The notes beneath the pieces were generated by a model that worked only from the letters and a program-made list of their open reading frames with translations, did not search any database and was not told where the DNA came from. This document shows, in pieces, positions 33,895-40,237 of a stretch of 40,237 bases of DNA. The stretch is taken from contig NZ_WRPR01000104.1 of the NCBI RefSeq assembly GCF_010367455.1, positions 1-40,237 of the forward strand. The letters run 5' to 3'. Every line of letters begins with the position of its first letter. The stretch's first letter is position 1. The translations under genes and the position numbers were made by a program. This DNA comes from Candidatus Laterigemmans baculatus (GTDB lineage: Bacteria; Planctomycetota; Planctomycetia; Pirellulales; Pirellulaceae).

Positions 33895-33958
33895 GAGCCT
33901 AGCGTTCGGTTGACGATGTGGTTTATCAGGAACCGTGGGCTAGCGCCCGGCGGCTGAT
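33895..33958. repeat. REP-like hairpin element R4 (64 bp)
   Basis: GAGCCTAGCGTTCGGTT on the left and AACCGTGGGCTAGCGCCCG on the right, ending CGGCGGCTGAT. It resembles R1 and R3 at both ends but has its own centre. Confidence 0.75.
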
Positions 33959-34016
33959 GGAGTGAGCAAGTGATGCAGTCCTGCGAGGCTGATTGCTCGC
34001 GTACGGGTGGTCAGCC

Positions 34017-34049
34017 GGGCTGGGCTGTCTTAAATTCGAGCCCCAGCCC
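34017..34049 (+). promoter_or_regulatory. Leader hairpin just upstream of dapL
   Basis: GGGCTGGG (34017-34024) pairs with CCCAGCCC (34042-34049), leaving 17 loop bases. It ends 33 bases before the dapL ATG, so it would lie in the mRNA leader and might influence expression. The role is inferred from position only. Confidence 0.35.
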
Positions 34050-34082
34050 TTCGAACTTTCCGCGTTCCCACGCCATTGAGTT

Positions 34083-35348
34083 ATGTCCAGCACGCTGCCC
34101 GAATCTCGTACCGACGCCGCCGATCCCTATTTCCAGCGTTTGTTTGCCGACCGCATCGGTGGGGCCAACTACGGCAAAGGGACCGCGATTTACAAATTCG
34201 AGAAGATCAAGCGGGCCAAGCGGAAGGCGCTCGCCGAGCACCCCGACCGCCAGTTGCTCGACTTTGGCATCGGCGAGAATGATTCGATGGCTCCCGCCTC
34301 GGTTCGCGAGACCATGGCGGCCGAAGTCCATCGGCCGGAGAACCGTGGCTACGCCGACAACGGGATCGGGGAATTCAAAGAAGCCGCCGCGCGATTCATG
34401 CATCGCAACTTTGGCGTGGAGCTCGATCCGACGACGCAGATCGTGCATGCCATCGGCAGCAAACCCGCCTACGCGATGTTGCCGGCCTGCTTCATCAATC
34501 CGGGCGACGTCACGCTGATGACCGTTCCGGGTTACCCGGTCGCCGGGACGCACACCCAGTACTACGGGGGCACGGTCTTCAAGCTCCCGTTGCTGGCCGA
34601 GAATGGTTTTCTGCCCGACTTCGATACGGTTCCCGACGATTTGTGGGGGCGAGTCAAGATGCTCGTCCTCAACTATCCCAACAGTCCCACCGGCCGCACC
34701 GCACCGGCCGAGTTCTACGAGCGGGTCGTCGCGCTTGCCCTGGAAAAAGAGTTCGTCGTCGTCCAGGACGCCGCCCACATCATGCTCTCGTTCGACAGCC
34801 AACCACGCAGTTTTCTCGAGACGCCCGGAGCCGTCGATGTCGGCGTCGAAGTCCACTCGATGAGCAAGGGCTTCGACATGATCGGCTGGCGGATGGGATG
34901 GGTCTGTGGCAATCCGCGGATCGTCCAGGCCTACGCCGACGTCAAAGACAACAGCGACAGCGGCCAGTTTATCGCGACCCAAAAAGCGGCCGCGGCCGCG
35001 CTGGATGATCCCTCGATCCCCGAAGCGATTCGGGCCAAATACCGTCGGCGGCTCGAAAAGCTGGTCGCGACCCTTCGCAGCTGCGGGTTCCAGTGCGAAA
35101 TGCCCGGCGGAACCTACTTCCTCTACACCCCCGCTCCCAAGGGAATCGAGGGAGGAGCGGACTTTGCCGCGGCCGAGGACGCCACGCGCCACCTGATCGA
35201 AGAGCTCGGGATCGTCACCGTTCCCTGGGACGATGCGGGAGCCTACCTGCGGTTCAGCGTTACCTACGTCGCCGCCGATGAAGCGGCCGAAGACGCCCTG
35301 ATGGCCGAAACCCAAAAACGTCTAAGCGCCGCCAAGCTGAGGTGGTAG
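34083..35348 (+). CDS. dapL: LL-diaminopimelate aminotransferase
   Basis: The 421-residue class I/II aminotransferase converts tetrahydrodipicolinate directly to LL-diaminopimelate using glutamate and pyridoxal phosphate, feeding lysine and peptidoglycan precursors. The cofactor Lys is K262 in SMSKGFDMIGWRMGW. GIGENDSMAP, GYADNGIGEFKEAAARFM, PGYPVAGTHTQYYGG and NYPNSPTGRTAP are visible family features. GGTYFLYTPAPKG and AYLRFSVTYV close the C-terminal domain. Planctomycetes and Chlamydiae use this route in place of the DapC/D/E pathways. The ATG at 34083 is taken. Confidence 0.9.
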   Translation: MSSTLPESRTDAADPYFQRLFADRIGGANYGKGTAIYKFEKIKRAKRKALAEHPDRQLLDFGIGENDSMAPASVRETMAAEVHRPENRGYADNGIGEFKEAAARFMHRNFGVELDPTTQIVHAIGSKPAYAMLPACFINPGDVTLMTVPGYPVAGTHTQYYGGTVFKLPLLAENGFLPDFDTVPDDLWGRVKMLVLNYPNSPTGRTAPAEFYERVVALALEKEFVVVQDAAHIMLSFDSQPRSFLETPGAVDVGVEVHSMSKGFDMIGWRMGWVCGNPRIVQAYADVKDNSDSGQFIATQKAAAAALDDPSIPEAIRAKYRRRLEKLVATLRSCGFQCEMPGGTYFLYTPAPKGIEGGADFAAAEDATRHLIEELGIVTVPWDDAGAYLRFSVTYVAADEAAEDALMAETQKRLSAAKLRW

Positions 35349-35350
35349 GG

Positions 35351-35400
35351 GCTCAGTACCCAGTACTCAGTACTCAACTACGATCGCCGCTTCGCTGCTT
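35351..35400. repeat. Degenerate remnant of the 21-bp-unit family
   Basis: Short tandem GTACTCA steps (35357-35376) and CGCCGCTTCGCTG (35386-35398) recall the TACTCG and CGCTTCGCT blocks of cassettes A-D. The left half lies in the gap after dapL and the right half overlaps the last codons of the convergent membrane-protein gene, so that C-terminal end appears built from repeat sequence. Confidence 0.5.
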
Positions 35401-36228
35401 CTCCCTCTCGGCGTCCAGTTGGCCGCAGTGGCCGAGGGCATAGAGCGTCAACGCGAAGGTCGCATTGATCGTGAAGTAGCTATTCCAGAACTCGAGCACG
35501 TCGCCCCCTTCTCGAGCGATCGTTTCCAGCCAGGCCATCGCCACGGCCGAAGCAGCCGCGGAAAGGATCATCAGCACCGTGAGCAAGGCCTTGCCATACG
35601 AGGCTCGGGCCGTGGTGGCGGCGATCGCATGGGCGGCGACGGCCGCCAACAGCAGCAGGATCAGCACCGCGCCCTGCAAAAAATACTCGCCACCGGCGTC
35701 TCCATAGCGGCGGGTGGCCCACGAGACGAGCGCCACGGAACTCATCAGCACCAGCAGGCTGAGGATCCCAAACTGCCCCTGTCGTGGTGCGCCGCTCTTC
35801 CCCCAACTCCAGCGGGGCAACCGCAGCAGCACCCCCGCCGTCGCCTGAAGGACGCCAAACCCGGCGAACATGATCACGTACCGCTCGAGGGCTTGCTCGC
35901 GGGCCAAGTACATGATTCCGCAGTGCCAGGCGAGCAGCCCGGCTAAGCCCGCGACGCGGCCGAGCGCGTAGGGCGGGCCAGCCAAAATCCACACCGCGGC
36001 GGACCATCCGGCCCACACCCAAGCCAGCCACACCTGCGAAGCAAAATGGCTGAGCGTCGGATCCTCGCCGGGGATGGCTGCGAGCTGAAAGACCGCCAGC
36101 GCCGTGAGACTCAACCCGCTGAGCCAGCCAAGGCGGGGAGGCAGCATTTTAACCTCGGGCATCCCAGAGCCGGGCACTGGTGGCTCGGGGGCTTGGTGCT
36201 TTCGCGATTCGGGTTCCTCGGTGATCAT
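35374..36228 (-). CDS. Planctomycete multi-pass membrane protein of unknown function
   Basis: The 284-residue protein has a hydrophilic Pro/Glu-rich start (about 30 residues) and then about eight hydrophobic helices. One segment, QFGILSLLVLMSSVALVSWATRRYG, resembles the RFSLRTLLLLTTVVA-type helix often seen in planctomycete membrane proteins. It has no recognisable enzyme or transporter motif. The ATG at 36228 is preferred; upstream ATGs in frame would run into the divergent gene. The two ATGs for this gene and its divergent neighbour lie within 41 bases (36228 and 36269), so their promoters must overlap or lie in each other's coding region. The last few codons lie in a repeat remnant. Confidence 0.7.
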   Translation of the reverse strand: MITEEPESRKHQAPEPPVPGSGMPEVKMLPPRLGWLSGLSLTALAVFQLAAIPGEDPTLSHFASQVWLAWVWAGWSAAVWILAGPPYALGRVAGLAGLLAWHCGIMYLAREQALERYVIMFAGFGVLQATAGVLLRLPRWSWGKSGAPRQGQFGILSLLVLMSSVALVSWATRRYGDAGGEYFLQGAVLILLLLAAVAAHAIAATTARASYGKALLTVLMILSAAASAVAMAWLETIAREGGDVLEFWNSYFTINATFALTLYALGHCGQLDAEREKQRSGDRS

Positions 36229-36268
36229 GGGGCGCAAGCTTATCCCGACCGCCCGCCGTCTGACGACC

Positions 36269-37399
36269 ATGGAAGAAACCGCAATCCCGCCGCTGCTCGG
36301 AGTCGTCGGCCACCCGATCGCCGGCAACCCGATGCAGTTTGCGATGGAACGGGCGCTGGCCGCGGCGAATCTTGAGTGGCGTTTTCTCTCGTTCGACGTC
36401 CCTCCCGAGCGGCTGGCCGCAGCGGTCGCGGGCGTCGATGCGCTCGGTTTCCGCGGATTGGCGGTCGCCCCTCCGCACAGCGCTGCCGTGCTCGAATTGG
36501 TCCCGCGGCACTCGCAATCGGCAAGGATCGGCCGCTGGGCGGATGCGATTCACCGCGGCGACGACGGCTGCTTGATCGCCGACAATTTGCTCGGCGATGC
36601 CCTGCGTGATCTGCTGGGCGACCGGCCTGTGGCGGGATCCAGCGTCGGGTTGTTAGGCGACGTGCCGGAGAGCCGAGCGTTGTTTGCGACCCTCAGCCTG
36701 CTCGCCCCGAAGACGCTGTGGGTCCGCGATATTGCTGCGGAGAACTTTTCTCGCTCGCTGGAGGCCCATCGTCCCGCCGCACCTTTGGCGACCGACCAAT
36801 CGCAAACCGGGAGCGGTGAGCCGGAGGCGGGCGAATCGCGGAGCGAACTCTCCACTGGCCGCCCCGCGGCAGCTCGCGCTTCGCAGGCCGAGGGTGGCAG
36901 CGAGCCCGCGGAACACGGCTCGTTCGGGCATCCGCAGGGGCCGAGCGAACCGCCGGATGCCGCCCCAGTGGAGCGAACCACCGGCCCGGCCGACGGCGAG
37001 CGCGACGAGCAAGCGGAGAGGCGGCCGCGTGGCGCCGAGGGCGATGCGGCCGAGCCACCGCAAGTCTTGAAGCTCAGCGACCGCGACAAAGCCGCGTTCG
37101 GAGAGCTCCAAGTCCTCGTGCGTGGAGGGCTGACGCCGACGACCGCGGGAGGCGCGGCCGACGCCAAGATGCTGGAAAAGCAAGTCGAACAACTCCGCCA
37201 GGACTGCGTCGTCGTCGATTTGGCTGTCTGCGCCAGCACTTCACCGCTGCTGCGGACGGCGAGCGAGCGAGGGCTGCCGACGATCTCCGCGATCGATCTG
37301 CTCGTCGCCCGCGCCGCCCTGGCATTCCATCGCTGGACCGGTCGACGGGCCGATCGCCTCGCGCTGCAAGAAGCGTTCGAAGAATACCTGGAGATTTAG
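36269..37399 (+). CDS. Shikimate dehydrogenase-like pseudoenzyme with disordered insert
   Basis: The 376-residue protein matches the AroE fold at both ends. The N-terminal domain (residues 1-80) reads GVVGHPIAGNPMQFAMERAL, with AAVAGVDALGFRGLAVAPPHSAAVLELV. The C-terminal end reads VVDLAVCASTSPLLRTASERG and AALAFHRWTGRRADRLAL. The catalytic Lys of PHK is Ser71 (APPHS), and the Asp of the NTD motif aligns with Asn in LIADNLLGDAL. The substrate Ser-x-Ser pair is absent and the dinucleotide-binding glycine loop is degenerate (GLLGDVPESR). About 100 low-complexity residues (Gly, Glu, Pro, Arg, Ser) split the middle. It is unlikely to be the housekeeping AroE. ATG 36269 is used; ATG 36227 in frame is an alternative. 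Its 3' end overlaps trmB by four bases in convergent orientation. Confidence 0.75.
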   Translation: MEETAIPPLLGVVGHPIAGNPMQFAMERALAAANLEWRFLSFDVPPERLAAAVAGVDALGFRGLAVAPPHSAAVLELVPRHSQSARIGRWADAIHRGDDGCLIADNLLGDALRDLLGDRPVAGSSVGLLGDVPESRALFATLSLLAPKTLWVRDIAAENFSRSLEAHRPAAPLATDQSQTGSGEPEAGESRSELSTGRPAAARASQAEGGSEPAEHGSFGHPQGPSEPPDAAPVERTTGPADGERDEQAERRPRGAEGDAAEPPQVLKLSDRDKAAFGELQVLVRGGLTPTTAGGAADAKMLEKQVEQLRQDCVVVDLAVCASTSPLLRTASERGLPTISAIDLLVARAALAFHRWTGRRADRLALQEAFEEYLEI

Positions 37400-38058
37400 A
37401 CCGCAGCCGGTTCGAACAGCGGGGCCCAGTAGACGCGGTAGACCGGGATCGCGTGCTGGCGGCTGCGGCGTTCGAAGTGAGTCCGGTAGTCCAGGTCGTG
37501 TTCGGCTTCGGAGGCTTCCTCAGGGATCGGCGGCCCCAGCTCGGGAGTCACCGTGGCTGCCAGTTCGAGGACCGTCTCAAAATACTCCAGCACGTCGGTC
37601 CAGAAGTGCAGCTGGCCGCCCGGAGCGAGCGTGCGGGAGACGTTTTGGAGAAACGCTTCGTTCAGCACCCGCCGTTTCTTGTGCTTCTTCTTCCACCACG
37701 GGTCGGGAAAATAGACGTGGACGGCCGCCAAGCTGCGGTCGGGGATTCGCTTGGCGAACAGAGGCCCGGCATCGGCCGGGGTGACGCGGACATTGTCCCG
37801 GCCAGCGCGGGCGACGCGGGCCGCGGCGGTCAGCGCATAAGGCCGGGCGATTTCGATGCCCCAAAAATTATGCTCCGGCCGCTCTCCCGAAGCGGTCGCC
37901 AAAAATAATCCCTTGCCCGAACCGACCTCGATCTCCAGCGGCCGCTCGTTGCCGAATAGGGTCGCCGCGGTCAGCTGTTCGGGCAACGCGTCGGGCTCGC
38001 GGAGGATGCCGCTTAAGTCAATCGTCTTGTCCGGACGCCGCACCTGTCGCCGAGGCAT
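37396..38058 (-). CDS. trmB: tRNA (guanine-46-N7)-methyltransferase
   Basis: The 220-residue enzyme makes m7G46 in the tRNA variable loop. Motif I is PLEIEVGSGKGLFLATAS, followed by NFWGIEIA. The HVYFPDPWWKKKHKKRR block is the TrmB hallmark and contains the catalytic Asp and the basic tRNA-binding stretch. The FWTDVLEYFETVLE segment and the C-terminal YRTHFERRSRQHAIPVYRVYW, which includes the T-x-E/F-E-RR pattern, also fit. The ATG at 38058 (MPRRQVRRPDK) is taken; a ribosome-binding site is not obvious. It overlaps the AroE-like gene by four bases tail to tail and is 181 bases from the divergent hemDE gene. Confidence 0.93.
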   Translation of the reverse strand: MPRRQVRRPDKTIDLSGILREPDALPEQLTAATLFGNERPLEIEVGSGKGLFLATASGERPEHNFWGIEIARPYALTAAARVARAGRDNVRVTPADAGPLFAKRIPDRSLAAVHVYFPDPWWKKKHKKRRVLNEAFLQNVSRTLAPGGQLHFWTDVLEYFETVLELAATVTPELGPPIPEEASEAEHDLDYRTHFERRSRQHAIPVYRVYWAPLFEPAAV

Positions 38059-38239
38059 GCTCGCTGTACCTTCTTGTCGGGCTCTGGAAACTTGTCGGGC
38101 TCTCGAATTTCCTGCGTTGGTTTTGTCGCAAAACCCTCTTCAAAAGGCCAGCCCCACAGCGGTGGCACTTCCAGTGCCTTGCCCCTTTCATCATCATGCA
38201 GGCACTTGACTGCCGCCGCACCTCGCTCGCCAACGCCTT

Positions 38240-40192
38240 ATGCCCAATCCTGATTTTTCCGGACTTCGCGTCGCAGCTCTCGAGAGCCGCCGCGCGGACG
38301 AGTTGGCTCGGATGATTGAAAAATTTCACGGGATCCCCTACGTCAGTCCTTCGCTCCGCGAGGTGCCGCTGGAGCCGAACCGGCCGGCGATCGACTTTGC
38401 CTACCGCGTGATCACCGGCGACATCGGGATCGTGATCTTGACCACCGGCGTCGGTTTTCGCCATCTGCTGCGAGCGATCGAGCGGCATCTCGACGTGCAG
38501 CAGTTCCTCGACGCGCTGTCGGACATCACGACCGTCTGCCGGGGACCAAAACCGGTGGCGGCGATGCGCGAAGTGGGGCTCGCGCCGACCCACCGCGTCC
38601 CGGAGCCGAACACCTGGCGGGAAGTCCTGCAGACGCTCGACGCCCAGGTGCCGCTGGCCAACCAGACGGTCGGGGTGCAGGAATACGGGGTCACCAATAC
38701 GAGCCTGGTGGCCGGGCTCGAAGCCCGCGGAGCGACAGTAGTCCCGCTTCGCGTCTACGCCTGGGAGCTGCCCGAGGACACCGAGCCGCTCCAGGCGAAC
38801 GTCCGCGCCCTGGCGGCTGGCGAGCGCGATCTGCTGCTGGTGACCAGCGCTCACCAAGTCGTCAACCTGCTGCGGGTGGCCGATTCGCTGGGGCTCGGCG
38901 ACGCTCTTCGCGAGGGGCTGCGGCAGACGGTGATCGCTTCGATCGGCCCGACGACCTCGGAGATGCTGAACGATTCGGAGCTGAACGTCGATATCGAACC
39001 GGAGCACCCGAAGATGGGGCATTTGGTCGTCGAGGCGGCCCACCGCGGTCCCGCTCTGGCTCGCCAAAAACGTCTGAACGCCGAAACCGATACTCCGACC
39101 GAGTTTGAGATCATGGTGACGAACCGCCCCCACGGCGACATGGCCGAAGCGCCGCGACACTCGTCGTACGACAGCCTGTTCCTGAAGGCTTGTCGCGGGG
39201 AACCGACCGAGCGGACGCCGATCTGGCTGATGCGTCAGGCGGGGCGGTACATGGAGGAGTATCGTGAAGTCCGCGCCCAGACCACCTTCCTCGACCTCTG
39301 CAAAAATCCGCAGCTGTGCAGCGAAGTGATGTGCACGGCGGTCGAGCGACTTGGCGTCGATGCGGCGATCATCTTCTCCGACCTGTTGCCGATCCTCGAG
39401 CCGCTCGGGTTCGACCTGGAGTTCGTCAAAGGGGACGGACCGGTCATCCACAACCCGATTCGCAGCGGTAGCGACCTGGCCCGCGTTCACGAGCTGGAGG
39501 ACTTCGAATCGCTCGATTTTGTCTACGAGACGGTCCGCCACACCCGCGCAGATCTCCCCGACACGCTCCCCTTGATCGGCTTTTCCGGCTCTCCCTTTAC
39601 GCTGGCCAGCTACGCGATCGAAGGTGGAGGAAGCCGCCAGTACGTCCACACGAAGCGGTTGATGTACTCCGACAGCGGCGCCTGGGACGCGCTGATGGGA
39701 CTGCTCAGCCGCGCGATCGTCGGGTACCTCAACCGCCAAATCGAAGCCGGTGCCCAATGCGTCCAGCTGTTCGATTCCTGGGCCGGTTGCCTCAGCCCGG
39801 CGGACTATCGCCGCTATATCCAGCCCCACATGCACCAGATCCTGGCCGGCATCAGCCCCGGGGTTCCCGTGATCAATTTCGCCACCGGTAATCCGGAATT
39901 GCTCCCGCTACTCAAAGGGGACTACCGGACGGTCGTGGGGGTCGACTGGCGGATCGATCTGGCCGACGCCTGGCGGCGGATCGGTTATGAGCGTCCGGTT
40001 CAAGGCAACCTCGACCCGACCGTCCTGCTCGGCTCCCCCGAACTGATCCGCGAGCGAGCCGGTGAAGTTCTCCAAGCGGCCGGTGGGCGTCCCGGACATA
40101 TCTTCAATCTCGGCCACGGAGTGCTCCAGCAAACACCGGTCGAGAACGTGATCGGCCTGGTCGAGTACGTGAAGCAGTACCGGCACGAATAG
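38240..40192 (+). CDS. hemDE: Fused uroporphyrinogen-III synthase (HemD) and uroporphyrinogen decarboxylase (HemE)
   Basis: A 650-residue two-domain protein. Residues about 1-285 are HemD-like: GLRVAALESRRADELARMIEKF, VILTTGVGFRHLLRAIERHL, VGVQEYGVTN, LLLVTSAHQVVNLLRVAD, and IASIGPTTSEMLND, the pattern of the two-lobed synthase. Residues about 310-650 are HemE with every known active-site residue: R332 (WLMRQAGRYMEEYR), D381 (FSDLLPILEPLG), Y458 (SYAIEGGG), S513 (FDSWAGCLSP) and H626 (FNLGHGVLQ). The two perform consecutive heme-pathway steps: ring closure of hydroxymethylbilane to uroporphyrinogen III, then removal of four carboxyl groups to coproporphyrinogen III. A linker of about 25 residues joins them. 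The frame is continuous with no stop or frameshift. The gene stands alone after a gap of 181 bases and ends 45 bases before the window edge. Confidence 0.92.
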   Translation: MPNPDFSGLRVAALESRRADELARMIEKFHGIPYVSPSLREVPLEPNRPAIDFAYRVITGDIGIVILTTGVGFRHLLRAIERHLDVQQFLDALSDITTVCRGPKPVAAMREVGLAPTHRVPEPNTWREVLQTLDAQVPLANQTVGVQEYGVTNTSLVAGLEARGATVVPLRVYAWELPEDTEPLQANVRALAAGERDLLLVTSAHQVVNLLRVADSLGLGDALREGLRQTVIASIGPTTSEMLNDSELNVDIEPEHPKMGHLVVEAAHRGPALARQKRLNAETDTPTEFEIMVTNRPHGDMAEAPRHSSYDSLFLKACRGEPTERTPIWLMRQAGRYMEEYREVRAQTTFLDLCKNPQLCSEVMCTAVERLGVDAAIIFSDLLPILEPLGFDLEFVKGDGPVIHNPIRSGSDLARVHELEDFESLDFVYETVRHTRADLPDTLPLIGFSGSPFTLASYAIEGGGSRQYVHTKRLMYSDSGAWDALMGLLSRAIVGYLNRQIEAGAQCVQLFDSWAGCLSPADYRRYIQPHMHQILAGISPGVPVINFATGNPELLPLLKGDYRTVVGVDWRIDLADAWRRIGYERPVQGNLDPTVLLGSPELIRERAGEVLQAAGGRPGHIFNLGHGVLQQTPVENVIGLVEYVKQYRHE

Positions 40193-40237
40193 GCTGGATA
40201 GCGCCACTTTGGATTGGTTCGGAGCAGGACGGCTTGC

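Larger units (their letters stand above)
33739..34082. other. Repeat-rich intergenic region, 344 bases
   Basis: This gap between lptB and dapL contains hairpin P4 (33780-33798), its downstream GAGCGGGGAGGGT tail (to about 33826), REP-like element R4 (33895-33958) and a leader hairpin just before dapL (34017-34049). No gene or tRNA is seen. Confidence 0.7.

Noticed and set aside
36550-37239. A 229-codon minus-strand frame opposite the AroE-like gene
   Set aside because: It covers mainly the low-complexity insert and has no recognisable motif; the plus-strand protein keeps AroE-like ends in frame.
38018-39835. A 605-codon open frame on the minus strand across hemDE
   Set aside because: It is antisense to conserved HemD-HemE, and its residue make-up is that of a shadow frame.

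Overview
The window is GC-rich (my rough impression is a little above 60%) and gene-dense. It reads as chromosomal DNA of a Planctomycetota bacterium, most likely Pirellulales (Rhodopirellula-like). The markers are a DUF1559 protein with a pilin-like N-terminus and an H-x9-DG C-terminal motif, a LamG/DUF1549/DUF1553 protein paired with a DUF1501 protein, a DUF1080 protein, an oversized signal peptidase I, and many short repeats between genes. Taxonomy is inferred from gene families, not from a marker-gene search. I see no rRNA, tRNA, insertion sequence, phage gene or CRISPR array.

Layout. 1-5000: a 24-bp tandem array, an RND efflux pump, then on the minus strand a small lipoprotein gene and a DUF1559 gene. 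5367-10310: the DUF1549/DUF1553 gene and its DUF1501 partner. 10493-16981: ribosomal protein L33 (rpmG, 55 codons), recJ, a TPR-like secreted protein, a CtpA-type S41 protease, a small lipoprotein and an HtrA-type protease. 17235-20538: a ThrE-like exporter translationally coupled to a TIM-barrel isomerase-like gene, then a CBM9-like protein. 20723-25492: 2-oxoacid:ferredoxin oxidoreductase (korA, korB), a methyltransferase and a DUF1080 protein. 25598-30582: dihydroorotase, a TauE/SafE exporter, an iron-dependent alcohol dehydrogenase and a divergent prepilin peptidase-like protein. 30970-35348: signal peptidase I with a large insertion, abutting lptB, then LL-diaminopimelate aminotransferase. 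35374-40192: a membrane protein, a shikimate dehydrogenase-like protein lacking the catalytic residues, trmB, and a fused hemD-hemE gene.

Most genes are housekeeping: envelope assembly (lepB, lptB, CtpA, HtrA), lysine and cell-wall precursor synthesis (dapL), pyrimidine and heme synthesis (pyrC, hemDE), translation and repair (rpmG, trmB, recJ), and reductive or oxidative 2-oxoacid metabolism (korAB). The unusual content is of two kinds. First, several core enzymes have odd architectures: the HemD-HemE fusion, a signal peptidase carrying a zinc-ribbon-like motif and a beta-sandwich-like insert, an AroE-like pseudoenzyme with a disordered insert, and a degenerate A24 peptidase. Second, at least four families of dispersed, mostly palindromic repeats occupy the gaps between genes: 21-bp-unit hairpin cassettes, GGCTAGCGCC elements, REP-like 62-74 bp hairpins, and ACCCTCCC/GGGAGGGT hairpins. 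Several sit at convergent gene ends. No single new multi-gene system is evident. The repeat families are the best candidates for something undescribed.
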